Positions 33,059-44,585 of a DNA stretch of 64,000 nucleotides are shown here, piece by piece (position 1 is the stretch's first letter; each line of letters starts with the position of its first letter). The position numbers and the translations under genes are program-made. The notes under the pieces are model-generated. The model was given only the letters and a program-made list of their open reading frames with translations. It was not told the origin of the DNA and ran no database searches. Source of the DNA: Anaeramoeba flamelloides (lineage: Eukaryota > Metamonada > Anaeramoebidae); contig JANTQA010000075.1 of the NCBI GenBank assembly GCA_027625915.1, positions 1,860,001 to 1,924,000 on the forward strand, read 5' to 3'.

Positions 33059-33609
33059 AGAGCGAAAAAAAAGAAGAATTTGATCCAGAAATGAATGAAA
33101 AAAATCAAATAAAATTAAAAAATGAAAATAAAACAGCTTGGAATCCTGGTAGTAAATATTATGGGTGGGGAAAAATTTGTGGAAAAAAAATATATTCGAG
33201 TGGAAAACACGAAATCAAAATAAAAATAGACCAATACCCAAAAAATGAATCGAACCGAATCTATTTAAGAGTAATCAAAACCGAAAATAGAGAAAATTTT
33301 ATCAAAAACTTTGAATGGGAAGGAACATATTTTTTCCAAACATATTGGAATTTCGAAATAAAAAAACTCAAAAGCCAAAAATCCAAAAAGGAAAACGGAA
33401 AATGTACCGACGAAATATACCCAGAAGAAATATTTTTAAAAAAACACGACATTTTCACAATTTTTCTTGATATGGACCAAAAAAAAATATCTTTCAAAAT
33501 CAATGAAAAAAATCTCGGAGGATGGGAAAATTTACCCCAAAAAGTAAATTTTTTTGCCAATTTATGGAGCCAAAAAGAAAAAGAAAAAGACCAAATAACA
33601 ATGATTTGA
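33055..33609 (+). CDS. SPRY-domain protein (C-terminal half of the TRIM-like gene)
   Basis: Encodes 184 residues with a SPRY/B30.2-like beta-sandwich from about residue 30: TAWNPGSKYYGWGK, SSGKHEIKIKID, then FTIFLDMDQKKISFKINEK with NLGGWENLP and FFANL. SPRY domains bind specific protein partners, often choosing substrates for ubiquitin ligases or sensing ligands. The frame lies one base off the upstream B-box/coiled-coil frame. The switch must occur between about 33046 and 33058, in A-rich sequence. That could be a real shift, a short A-run miscount, or two separate genes. Ends at TGA. Confidence 0.75.
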   Translation: MKSEKKEEFDPEMNEKNQIKLKNENKTAWNPGSKYYGWGKICGKKIYSSGKHEIKIKIDQYPKNESNRIYLRVIKTENRENFIKNFEWEGTYFFQTYWNFEIKKLKSQKSKKENGKCTDEIYPEEIFLKKHDIFTIFLDMDQKKISFKINEKNLGGWENLPQKVNFFANLWSQKEKEKDQITMI

Positions 33610-34499
33610 AGAGATATTTTTTTTATTTATTCTTATACGTACGCACGCGACCCCCCCCCCCAGGTCTAAATTTTGATCAGGATCCTTGTAGTCCAAATAC
33701 CTGGAGTTCCATTACTAGAATTAAGGACATCACAGACGAGAATTGTTCATTTTTCCACCATTCTCTCCTCTCTATTTTTTATCACCAAAGATAAAAAATA
33801 TTAAACGATTCAAAATTACTCAAATAAAGATGAATCACTCAGCCCACATCAGATACATTACAGAAGATTCTCGAATCAAAATATTAGAAATGAAGGAGGG
33901 ACTATATTTCTTAGTCCAAAACAAAAAGAAAATAAAAAATGGAATAAAACATCCTAATTTTTTATTTATTTGTTTTTTAGATTTTTTATTTTTTTTTAAA
34001 AAAAAGAGTTTTACTTTTCTATTTTATTTATCAAAAATTAAAATTTTAATAAAAATATATATTGAGAAATAATAATTATAAAAATAAAGAATAAAATAAT
34101 ATAATTTTACATTTCTATTTTTTTCTAAAAGAATATTATGAGAAGAAAACAAAACAAATATTTTAGTAAAAAAAAAAAATCAAAATAATCAATTTTTTTT
34201 AATTAAAATGAATTTGTATTTTCAAGAAAGAATAGCAAAAAGGAAGAATAATTTCCAAAAAAAGAAAAAATACATTTAAACATGCTCTATTTCTAAATAA
34301 ACTATACCGGGTACAAATAATAATTATAAAAAGATAAATTTTAAAAGAGAATTAGTAAATTTTGAAAACCAAACCAAAAAAAAATTACAATAAATAAAAA
34401 TAAAAAAATTGATCCTGATTTTTTTTCAGATATTGATAGATTTTAAGCTTAAACTATGTAAAGGTTATATATTTAAAATTGAGAAATATAAGCTCGTTT
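33610..34499. other. Intergenic stretch with an isolated C11 tract and a short frame
   Basis: A run of 11 C at 33651-33661 is the most G/C-rich homopolymer in the window and sits just after ACGTACGCACGCG. A frame starting at 33831 (MNHSAHIRYITEDSR...) has about 40 residues of normal composition before it becomes Phe/Lys-rich. It could be a stray exon, but nothing supports it further. Confidence 0.45.
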
Positions 34500-35086
34500 A
34501 GAATGATAATTGAATTCAAAAATTTTGTTCATTTGGATATTAATAAATAAACTAAAATTCAAAATTTTCCATACAGCTAAAACGTTCCAAACAATCACAA
34601 TAATATAATTTCATTGAAATTGGAGATAATTTTGATTTTTAAAAAATATGAAAATCATTTTTCATCTTTTTAGTTTTTCTTTTCATTTTATTGTTTGTAT
34701 TACGTAATTTGTTTGGTTGGATCGTAAATTTTTTTGAACCATTGATATTATGTTAAAGTCAAGTTGTTCCAAATAGAAGAACTCAAATAAAATTAGTTGG
34801 TAGTATCTAACCATTTGATCTATCAATAATCCTAATAGAATTTCAACATATTTACAAATGTATTTTTTTGTTTTGCTCTCTCCAAAATTTTTAACACACC
34901 CATGATTTATTTGTATTGATAATTATTTATTTATTGTTTTGTGAGTATTGTAATTTATAAACAAGTGTTGACATTTCAATTAGTGAATGGTTCTAATTTG
35001 ATAAATCTTCTTGAATTGATTAAATAAGTTTTTTTTTTTCACAAATCGAATTTTTGGTGTGTTAAAAATTTTGAATTGGGGTTTAG
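34500..35086 (+). repeat. Dispersed repeat family R1, copy 2
   Basis: Aligns with the reverse complement of 1-420 and with 60052-60520. An inner pair of inverted sequences, CCAAAATTTTTAACACACC (about 34890) and GGTGTGTTAAAAATTTTG (about 35058), brackets the last 190 bp, as if a small TIR element lies at its 3' end. No protein seen. Confidence 0.75.
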
Positions 35087-38000
35087 TTAATAAAAAAGAA
35101 GTCAAAAAATGCAATAATAAATTAAGATTAAATTCAAAGATAATAAAGATATTAAAATAAAGCCTACCTTTGTTGAAATTGCAAATATTTCTTTGTACAT
35201 CTGATATTTGTTTTGAGGGATCTGATTGATAAGTATTTAATTCAGTTTAAAATAAGAATTAATTATTTTATGAAACAATTAAAATCCAAACGAGATCCAT
35301 TACATTCCTGATTTGAACTGAAACTAAGATCAATATTATTTGCATTTCAGTCTTTCAATCTTTTTTGTTAAGATTAGCATTTACTGAAAAACAAAAAAAA
35401 GAAAGATTGAATTCAAACTCTAATTAAAAAAAAATGAAATAAATAATCCAAAATATTCTTTTTCAAGTTTTTACAATCAAAAGTTACCTTATTTTTTTTG
35501 AAATTGAACAATCCTGAAAAAAAGAAGTTTGTTTAAATTGACTTGAACACAGTCTTACTTTCTTTAATTAAAGTAAATTTTGGTTTTTTAAAAATTCTTC
35601 TCATTATTTTGAAACAAAATACTTTGAAACTAAATTCATTCAAAAAGTAAATTGTAATTGCTCCATAATATTATTTGATGATTATTTTGAATTTTAGACT
35701 TGAGTCTGGTTAAATTTTAATCACCAATAATAAATCAAAAAAAGTAAAAATGCAAACCAAAACAGTTTTATTTATTTTCATTCAAAATTGCAAAAATCTG
35801 TTTATTATGGGTTTTTGTTAATTGTAATCAAATTGTTGACTTCACCAAAAATTAAAACCAAACAATTTGAATTTAAAATACAAGTAAAAATTTCAACTTT
35901 CAATATATTTTTTAAAATGGTTTTTTATTATTTTTTCAATTCTCTTTTCCTTTAATTTGACAAACAAACATTTGATCTTTTCAATTTTTTGATTCTTTTT
36001 GGAAAATTAATTGCAAATTATTTTTCCAATCATTTTAAATTAAAAGTTATAAGTCTTTATTTTTGTCTTAATTTTGTTTTTGTGTTTCAAAAAAAAACCA
36101 AGGGTGTTAAAAGAATGAAATATAGTGTTATAGTCGTTTGATTTTTCATTCAAAAACTGGTGTTTAAGAACTCAGATTTCAATTTAAACAATTTTTCTCA
36201 ATATCTTTTGGTTCACAATTTCATTTAAATTGTAAAGCTCAGTCAATCATCCAAATATTCTGTAATTAGGATCAAAAAAAAAACATTTTCTGTATATTTT
36301 CAATAAAAAAATGAAGAACTTTTGAGATCCAAAATACTCAATCACCTTTGGGTATTGAAAAATTACCAAAGGATTAAGAATAATAATCTCAATTTTCAAG
36401 ATTAAAAAAGACGATCAATTCAAGAATTCTTCACAAACAACCCCAATTTTTATAGATCGTCTGGTCTATGATTATCAACCACTGGGTTACTTGAGTTGTT
36501 TCGATTATTTCAGAAATCAAAATTATTTCTTCCAAAGAATTTGTGGCTTTCTCTTTGTTTTTTTAGTTTTTTTATTCAACAATTGAAGTTCGAAACAACA
36601 CTTTCAAGGAAAGGATTTATTCTATTTGATTTTTGAACAGAATATCAATTAATCAATATCACCAAGACATTTGTTTTTTTCTTATATTGTGACATTTTTT
36701 TTGTTTGTTTTGTTTCTGTGCAAACCTAATAACTTATTTCAAGAGAAATTGGGATATGTGGGTTTTATAAGATCGGTTTTTAGGAGTTTTGAATTCAATG
36801 ATCCAAACCATCCCCATTCACAATTTTAAACATACGTTTGTTTTACTTTTTGATTATTAAAATTATATAAAATCAATTCTCAAAGAAATATCCAATCTGA
36901 ACCATTCACTAATTGGAATAAGATCAATTGTTTCTAAAGTTCAATACTCAACAGATTAAAAATAAATAATTATTAATACTAATAAATTATTGGTGTGTTA
37001 ACAACTCTTGATTGCAATTGAAATTCAAAAAATTATATGATCTTATCAAGGTTTGGTGATTCTCAAATCTCTCAAATTTTAATTCAGTGAGATCTAAGAA
37101 GGATAAAATTTCAGAATTTTTACCAAAAATTTTTGACTTTTCCAGACTTCGTTTCAATGATTATTAAAAAATTGAAAAAAAGGTTGGAATAAATAAACTT
37201 TTTTAAAAAAATATCTTCTATGTCATTTTTATTACATTTACACATTCTTGAGGTTTTTCTATATTTTTTAAGGGGTTTCTGAGTTAAGTTGAGAAGGTTT
37301 TTAAAAATGACATAAAAGGTCAAAAAGGAGATAAGTGAAAATTTAGGAGCAATAAGTCTTTGTTATTTTAATTCGCTCTCTTCAAAATTATAAAAAAAAA
37401 AAGTCTTTGTTATTTTCAAACATGGACATTTTGGAAGAATGGTCTCGATAATTATTTTGGTATTGTATTAAATCTACCAAAATCCACATTTCCAACAATT
37501 GAAGGATCATTCTTTCTCAACTGACTTTCAATGCTCTAATTTTAAATATTAAAAAGTGTCTAATTTTGTAAATAAATTTATCATAAGATCCTTTCATAAA
37601 TAATTCTTCAAAGCCTTTAACACAAAACTTCAACCTAATTTAACTTGATTTAAAACAAATAGTCTTTTGAGAGAAAATGATTCAAACATTTAAAATTAAA
37701 TCAAAAAAACACCAAAAAAATGTGAAATACATTTGTCCAGGATCATGTTGTTCAGAAAACAATTCGATCAGATACTCTCCTCTTAGACATGGAGGTGTGG
37801 AATTAATTCAAGTAAAAACAAAAAGATCCCAAATAAAAGTTAATAAAAACACAAACCCTTTGTAATAATTGATACAGCCTTTCCAGACCCTACCATGAAA
37901 ATTTATCAATGACCTTGAAATTGATTTTCTATTCGGAAAATTTTATTTTTTCCAAAAAACCGTAAAAGAGTTATTAAATCTCATCATAAACTGTAAAATT

Positions 38001-38544
38001 TATACCACCAGATTACAAATAAGTTATCCATTTTTGGGTTTTGGAAATTGACAAACAAATTCATCAAAATACTTATATTAACATCGATCTTATAATTTCC
38101 AAAATTGTTACAATCTCAGGTTTTTACAATTTAAAAATAATGTTCGAAAAATAAAATCAAGTTTCTCTGGTTTTTGTGATTACAATTCTTGAGAAAATTT
38201 AATTTTGGTTGTTTGGTTTTTATAAAAAAACAATGGCTCCGAATGAAGTAAGAGAAAGTTGAAATTTTTGATCTTATAATCGAAATTGAATTTTCTATTT
38301 CAAAAAACGCAATTTTAAAATAGACAACCAATTTACATTTCTTATATTTTTTTCACAGTAGGGCTGAAACGGTTGTTGGTTTGTGGGGACAATGTAACAA
38401 TTCAACATAACTCAACGATCAAAAACCATTGAACATTACGATCATTTAGCTTTAAAGTTTTTTATTGAGAGTGTTTTTTATTGAGAAGTGTTTTTAATTT
38501 TAAAAAATGTGGATTATTTTTTTTTAATTTCATTTTCACTTTCC
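35087..38544. other. Long AT-rich intergenic region with one short unexplained frame
   Basis: Mostly featureless. At 37066-37110 ATTCAGTGAGATCTAAGAAG is shared with about 61400. At 37677-37865 a 62-codon frame includes CPGSCCSENN and RYSPLRHGG. This is unlike the surrounding composition, but no family was recognised. Confidence 0.5.
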
Positions 38545-39333
38545 TTAAGGTTTACAATCCCTGAAATTTGAAAATAGATTATCTTGTATCGGATGTAGTG
38601 ACTTGTTAATTTGGTTCTTAGCTGATCGCTCTTGGATTTGGTATGAGTTTTAAAAGTGGTTCAAAATGGCAATTTTTGATAATTTATTTTTTTTTTTTTC
38701 AGAAATCCAAATTAAAGAGTGTAAGAATAATATATCAGAACTTAAGTTATAAAAAATGTGGTTTGTTGGTTGTTGATTGAAATTTTTGCTGTGAATTGCA
38801 AAATAAAAAGATCAAAAATGTTCATTCAGTTTTCCAAAATAAAAACACTTCTCAAGTATTAAAATCAATCATCAAAGTAAAGATTTCTAAAAAGGAAAAT
38901 TAATAATTTAAACTTTTTTTGAGAATTTAAAATTTGAATAATTCCCTGATTTTTAAAATATTTTTTTTGGAAAGTTTTAAAAAAAATTGTTCAATTTATT
39001 TTACAACAAATAGTCATTTAGTTTGGTTTTATTTGGAGTTTTGAAAAAAACAATTTTTTATTAAGTTAATTGACAAAAAAATAAATTAAAAATTAACTTC
39101 TAAAACCCAAAAATCAAAATTTATTCTTAATCGCCAACCAATTTATTAATCTTACACTCTTCAAATTTGGATTTCCGAAAAAAAAAATTATCAAAAATTG
39201 CCATTTTGAACCACTTTAAAAATCCATACCAAATCCAAGAGCGATCAGCTAAGAACCAAATTAACAAGTCACTACATCCGATACAAGATAATCTATTTTC
39301 AAATTTCAGGGATTTTAAATCTTAACAAGGTGT
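38545..39333. repeat. Foldback element (family R4), copy B
   Basis: Arms of about 185 bp (38545-38729 and 39149-39333) are near-identical reverse complements. They include AATCCCTGAAATTTGAAAAT, AGATTATCTTGTATCGGATG, TAGTGACTTGTTAATTTGG and TTCTTAGCTGATCGCTCTTG. The loop is about 420 bp with no gene. The arms match the outer arms of copy A at 14315-15410. The high arm identity implies a young copy or one kept alike by gene conversion. Confidence 0.88.
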
Positions 39334-39560
39334 TCAAGTTCACGTATCTCAAACTTTTTTGTTTATTTTGCATTGAAAAAATACCATTTAATGATTTTTT
39401 AAACCAAATTGGAGAATATTTTGAAGATCGCCCAATCATAATGTAAATGAGATTGGAACATATTGGGTTGAGTCAAATTCTTGAATTACAAACGTAGTCC
39501 TTAAGTCAATTTTTCATCATTAAAATAAATTATTAAAAACTTTACGGATATAATTATTTA
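39334..39560 (+). repeat. Dispersed repeat R8, copy 1
   Basis: Directly adjoins foldback copy B. The blocks AAGGTGTTCAAG and GGGTTGAG match 61486-61640. The blocks AAATGAGATTGGA, TGAATTACAAACGTAGT and AATTGGAGAATATTT match 62080-62200. It could be flanking sequence carried with the element. Confidence 0.6.
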
Positions 39561-40399
39561 ATAGCCTATTAGAATGGAAAAATGGGAATTGTGATTGTTT
39601 ATGATTTTCAAACAGAAATTCTTTTTGATAATGTCAAAAAGTAAATTCAGATAATTGACAAAGAGTCCAAAAGCCATCGAAAAAAGATCTTAATTACAAG
39701 TTAAAATGAATTATGGTCACTAATCCCTGTTTAATTTTTTTATATAAATTTTATAGCGATTTTGAATAATTGTTTGCCAATTACTTTGATTTGAAAACGC
39801 CTATTTATTTTCAATATTAAATATATTTCAAGATCAGGAATCCTTATTTAGAAATTGTTCAAAAAAAAAAAATAATAGAGAATAGTTCCGTAAATATGAC
39901 TCAAAAAAATCATTTAACTTTGAAACAAAAAATATATTATTTTTTTTTATACTTTTGGTGACTTTTGTAAATCAAATTTTTTATCAAATTTTTTTGAATT
40001 CGAAAATTTTTCAACCAGTCATAGATTTGTTCTCTAGAGTTTGGTTTCTTTGCTTATTCATTGAACTTTCTCACACCAACAACAATGGAAATTGAGATCT
40101 TTTCCATATTGTTTTAAATTGGTCATTTTGGAATTAAAAAAAAATTGATATTTAAAAATAAATGCTTTTAAAAAGAGACAATTGGGTTATTCTGAAGAGA
40201 CAGTTCTCAAAGATCTCTGGGTGTGTTTATAACCTATTTTTTTTCATTTGGTGTTTGACCAATTGCAAATTTTCCTTCAATCTTCAGTAAAATGACCAAT
40301 TAAAAGTGGTTATGATCTTTTTATTCAGTTTTTCGTTTTTAATTGCACAAGATCTATTTTTCACGACAAGACGAAGGGGATTTGATTTATCAATAAGAA
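39561..40399. other. AT-rich intergenic stretch, nothing recognised
   Basis: No credible coding frame or repeat recognised. Confidence 0.45.
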
Positions 40400-40930
40400 T
40401 AATTTTATGTATTTTTTTAAAAATTCCTTTTCCAAATCAAAAATAGAAACCCCAAATAATCGTTTTCTGTTATTTAATAATTCATATTTAGAACTTCCAA
40501 AAGTAACTTTTTTTTATTTTTTTGTAATTCAAAAGATCTTTACAATAAAAATTCACAAAAAAAAAACAAAGCTCATTAGTTTTTTTTCTGTATTATAAAC
40601 GAATTGGATCATCAAAATATTTTCAATAATATCCCAGAAATAATTTATAAAAAGAATTTTGATAAATTATTTAACTTTTTAAGCAACTGAATTTTAAGTT
40701 ATTAATCTACATTTCAAGATAAATCTAAAAGATATTCGGCAACTTTGAAATCTGAATATCTAAAATTAATGGTTCAACTTTTTAATATGTGTTGATATGC
40801 TGATTTTTTCTGAAATTTTTGGATTTTTTAGAAATAGAAGGATCATTTTTAATTGATAGAATCAATAAAATAATACTACTTTAAAGATCGATTTTTTGAG
40901 AAATTTGAAGCATCGAGCATGAAAGTGATA
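40400..40930 (+). repeat. Dispersed repeat family R3, copy 3 (5' truncated)
   Basis: Matches 13750-14260: ATTCCTTTTCCAAAT, AAAAATAGAAACC, TTCATATTTAGAACTTCCA, AGTTATTAATCTACATTT, TTTTTAATTGATAGAATCAA and GAGCATGAAAGTGAT. Confidence 0.7.
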
Positions 40931-42150
40931 ATGCCCAAGAATATTATACTTTAATTAGATGGACTTCTCTAGGTATACTATATTCCCTTATAATAGGAAA
41001 ACCTCATAAAAGTTTTTAAAAAAGTCCAACTTTTATTAATTCAACTGTAAGCCAACACTAAATTAAAAAATTAATTTCAGGAAAATGAACAGCATGAGGT
41101 TTAAAAGGCCTGAAATTGAAAAAAAAATTATTGTAAAATTGTGTGGGGGGTATGTTATTTTTCTTATTAGATGATCTTTTTTTCAGTTTCAGTGATTTTA
41201 AACCGTTATGTGGTTATTCTGGATCTAATAATTGGGGTACACATAACATTCATTAATCTTACACACACAATAAATATTTTTCAGAAAACATTATTCAATT
41301 TCCAGTATGATAACGTTATTTGTCACTTATATAAAATTTTTGTTTGGAAAAATCAACAAAAAACAAACTATAAAAAAAATAATGAATTTCAAGTTTCGGA
41401 AATAATGAAAAATACTTTAATTAGGTATTTATCGTTCCGAAAAAATGTCAAGGGATATATTACGAAAATAAAACTACATTTTATCTCTTGACTTCAAAAA
41501 ATTAAAAAAATAAAATAACAAATGTTTCATATGGTATAAATAATTTTTTTTTATTGTCAAAGTAATAAACAATTTTTTTTTATTGATCTTTACAAAATGG
41601 AAATTGAAAAGTCCCAAAAAGTGCTCAAAATTGTTCAAAAAACACCTCACATTGTTTTGTGTTCAATTTTTGAAAGTAAGGGTATTGTTTTTGAAGAACT
41701 AAGGTTTTTTAAATTTTTACGTTTTTTGATACCAAAATACAAACCAAAATAGGATCAGATCTTTTTACTTAAAATTTCAATTAGAAATAATCAATTCTTT
41801 GAGAAAATGATAATTCATTATTCTAAACGTATGAAAGGAGATTTGACTATCAAGTTTAATTGGATCCTTTTGTAAATAATTCAGAGCGAGATTTGCTTTG
41901 GGAAATTAAAAAATATTAGTTACTACGCCCGTAAATAAGAAACCACAAAGAATTTGAGAGAAAAGCAAAAAAACAACATTTTGATAAATTGGTGAATGTA
42001 GGCAATTGTTTCCAACACAAACAGAGTTCATTCATTAACGACAAAAATAACAAATCGATCGGATGAATTTTCGATTTCTTCGAAAAGAAAATTACCAGAA
42101 TTAAGATTTATTTTTTATCTATTTAGTAAAGGAATAAGTTTGCAAAATTA
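40931..42150. other. 5' flank of BEACH-like gene
   Basis: AT-rich. A frame at 41171-41491 shows no family resemblance. No promoter element recognised. Confidence 0.45.
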
Positions 42151-44535
42151 ATGAGTAACGTGATTGAGTTGTACTCAAAATGGAGTTCATCTGTAAAATT
42201 TGGGAATTCGAAAAAAAAAAAAGCCTTTCTAAAAAAATTTTGTGTTTCTTTATTGAATGAAAAAGTTGAATCAAACCCAAACGAGTTATGTTCTGTAACA
42301 AATTTAGGGGACACTGGTGATCTGTTTCTTTCTTTAATCACTTTATTTCTCGACGAATTACCAACGAATGATCTGGAAATCATTACTTATTTAGAATCAT
42401 CCGATACAAAGAATTTGATCCACTCAATGCATTTTCTCTCAAACCAAGCAAGTAACGCCTCATTTCCAGGTTTAGGATCACTTATAATTTCTTGTTGTCA
42501 ACGACTTTTAATATCAAAAAACAATTTACAAAAAAGAGAAAAAGAACAAAAACAAAAACAAGTAAAAGAAAAAGAACAAGAACAAGAACAAGAAGAAGAA
42601 AAAGAAAAAGAAAAAGAAAAAGAACAAGAAAAAGAAAATTGTGATAAAGATGAAGATGAAAATAAAAAAGGAAAGGAAAAAGAACTTGCACCTGAAAAAA
42701 CGGAACAAACACAAAAGGAAATTGACTGTAAATCTAATTGTAATAAAGAATTAATTTTAATTAATTTGAGGATGTTAGAAAATGTTATCAAAACAGGAAT
42801 TGGTTTTGTTGAAGTCTGTGAAACAGAAAACTTGATGAGGTTATTTCTATTAGCAGAATTACCAGATTTAGAACCAACAATTTCTATGTTTTTATTGTCA
42901 AAGTTAGTAACACCTATAATTGAACGGTCGATGTCACGTTCGGGACAAATCGTTGTCTTGGAAAATTTAAACTTTACAAAACGCTTTGTGGAATTTTGTT
43001 TTCAGGAACGCACCAGTTCGATTGAATTAGCGTTGGAAGGGTTATTTTGCTTGTCAAGAATATTTAGGACATGTTCCAGAGTACGATCTAATTTGATTTC
43101 GGAACAATTTGAGCAATGTGATGGGTATGATATTTTGTTACAATTTGGAAAAAGTTTGTCCGATTTACAAAATTTCCAATATTTGATGCAAATTATTACT
43201 AGAATTACCCGTTTTGGTATTGTTACATCCAATAGAGAAATTATTCCAAACAATACAGCCTTTGAATTATTATCAAACTTGTTTTTTGAAAGATGTTTAG
43301 CCATGAAAGATCAAAACGATAGCCACGAAAATTTACGCTTTATTTATCAATCATTTTTAAATAATTTACACTCAATATTTTTTAAATATCCAAAGGGGTA
43401 TTTTTATTTATATCCAACATCAATTTTTTCAAATTTATTCCTCAATTTTTTTTTTGATTTCACAAGAGAACAACAAGATTATTTATTAAGCATTTGGAAT
43501 AAAATTATTATATACCTTTGCGACACAGTTGAAATTTTTACTGAAAATAGTTTAAAAGCAATTTCTTTAATTTTTCAAAAAGAATTAAACATTTTCCTAA
43601 ATTTATTAAATAAAAGCAATAATGAAGAAAAAGAACAAGAAGAAAAAGAACAAGAAAAAAAAGAACAAGAAGAAAATAATAAAAATAAAAATAAAAAAAA
43701 CAATAACACCAATGATAATAATAATAATAATAATAACAATTCAATTTTATCAATATTAAAATCAATATCGATATTGTGTAAAACTAGTGTATCAATCTCC
43801 ACCTGTTTAAAAAATTCAAACCTTTCAAAACAATTGATTAATATTTATAAAAATAAAAATTATGATTATTTCGAAAAATTAAATGCCATTGAAACCATTT
43901 TACCCTTTTTAGAAAAAAGTTATGAAAATAGAAATAACTTTCGTGAGAATGAGGGTTTTAAAGCATTATATTTGTTATTAAACCAACGAGAATATTGTTG
44001 GAAAATATTAGGTGTATTAATGAATTTATTTGAAAATTCAACCCGCGATGAGGGATTTAGATTGATATATGAATTAATTATTACATTAACTAAAACTGGT
44101 TCTGCTTCTGTTGTTAGTTTAAACATCTTTCAAATTCGTTCGGAATTGCTTAGTGTTTTAGCAACTTTATCAACAATTCACCCCACCTTGAAAGATGCGT
44201 GGAGAATGAATGGTGGGTTTACTTGGGCTCTATCTGTATTGGCGGGGTGCACTCATGATTTTCAAGAAATTATAAAGAAAGATCCAAAATTGGAATATTT
44301 TGGTTTTATTTTTATCAATACGCTATTACAAACCTTAACTATTATAATAAATAACAATCAAAATAATGAATTATTATTTCAAAGTGAATTATCTTTTTGG
44401 AGACAAATATTTTATCAGCCACTTGTTGCAACTAAATTATTTCATTCGAATATTTATTCGATGCAGCTTTATAATTCGTTATTTCAAATAAGTATTGGTT
44501 TACCATTTATGAAATTTAAAAACAACAACAACAAC

Positions 44536-44585
<50 letters not shown>

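Noticed and set aside
42482-42791. Phe/Leu-rich minus-strand frames opposite the BEACH-like gene
   Set aside because: They are the complement of the Glu/Lys/Gln-coding low-complexity tract.
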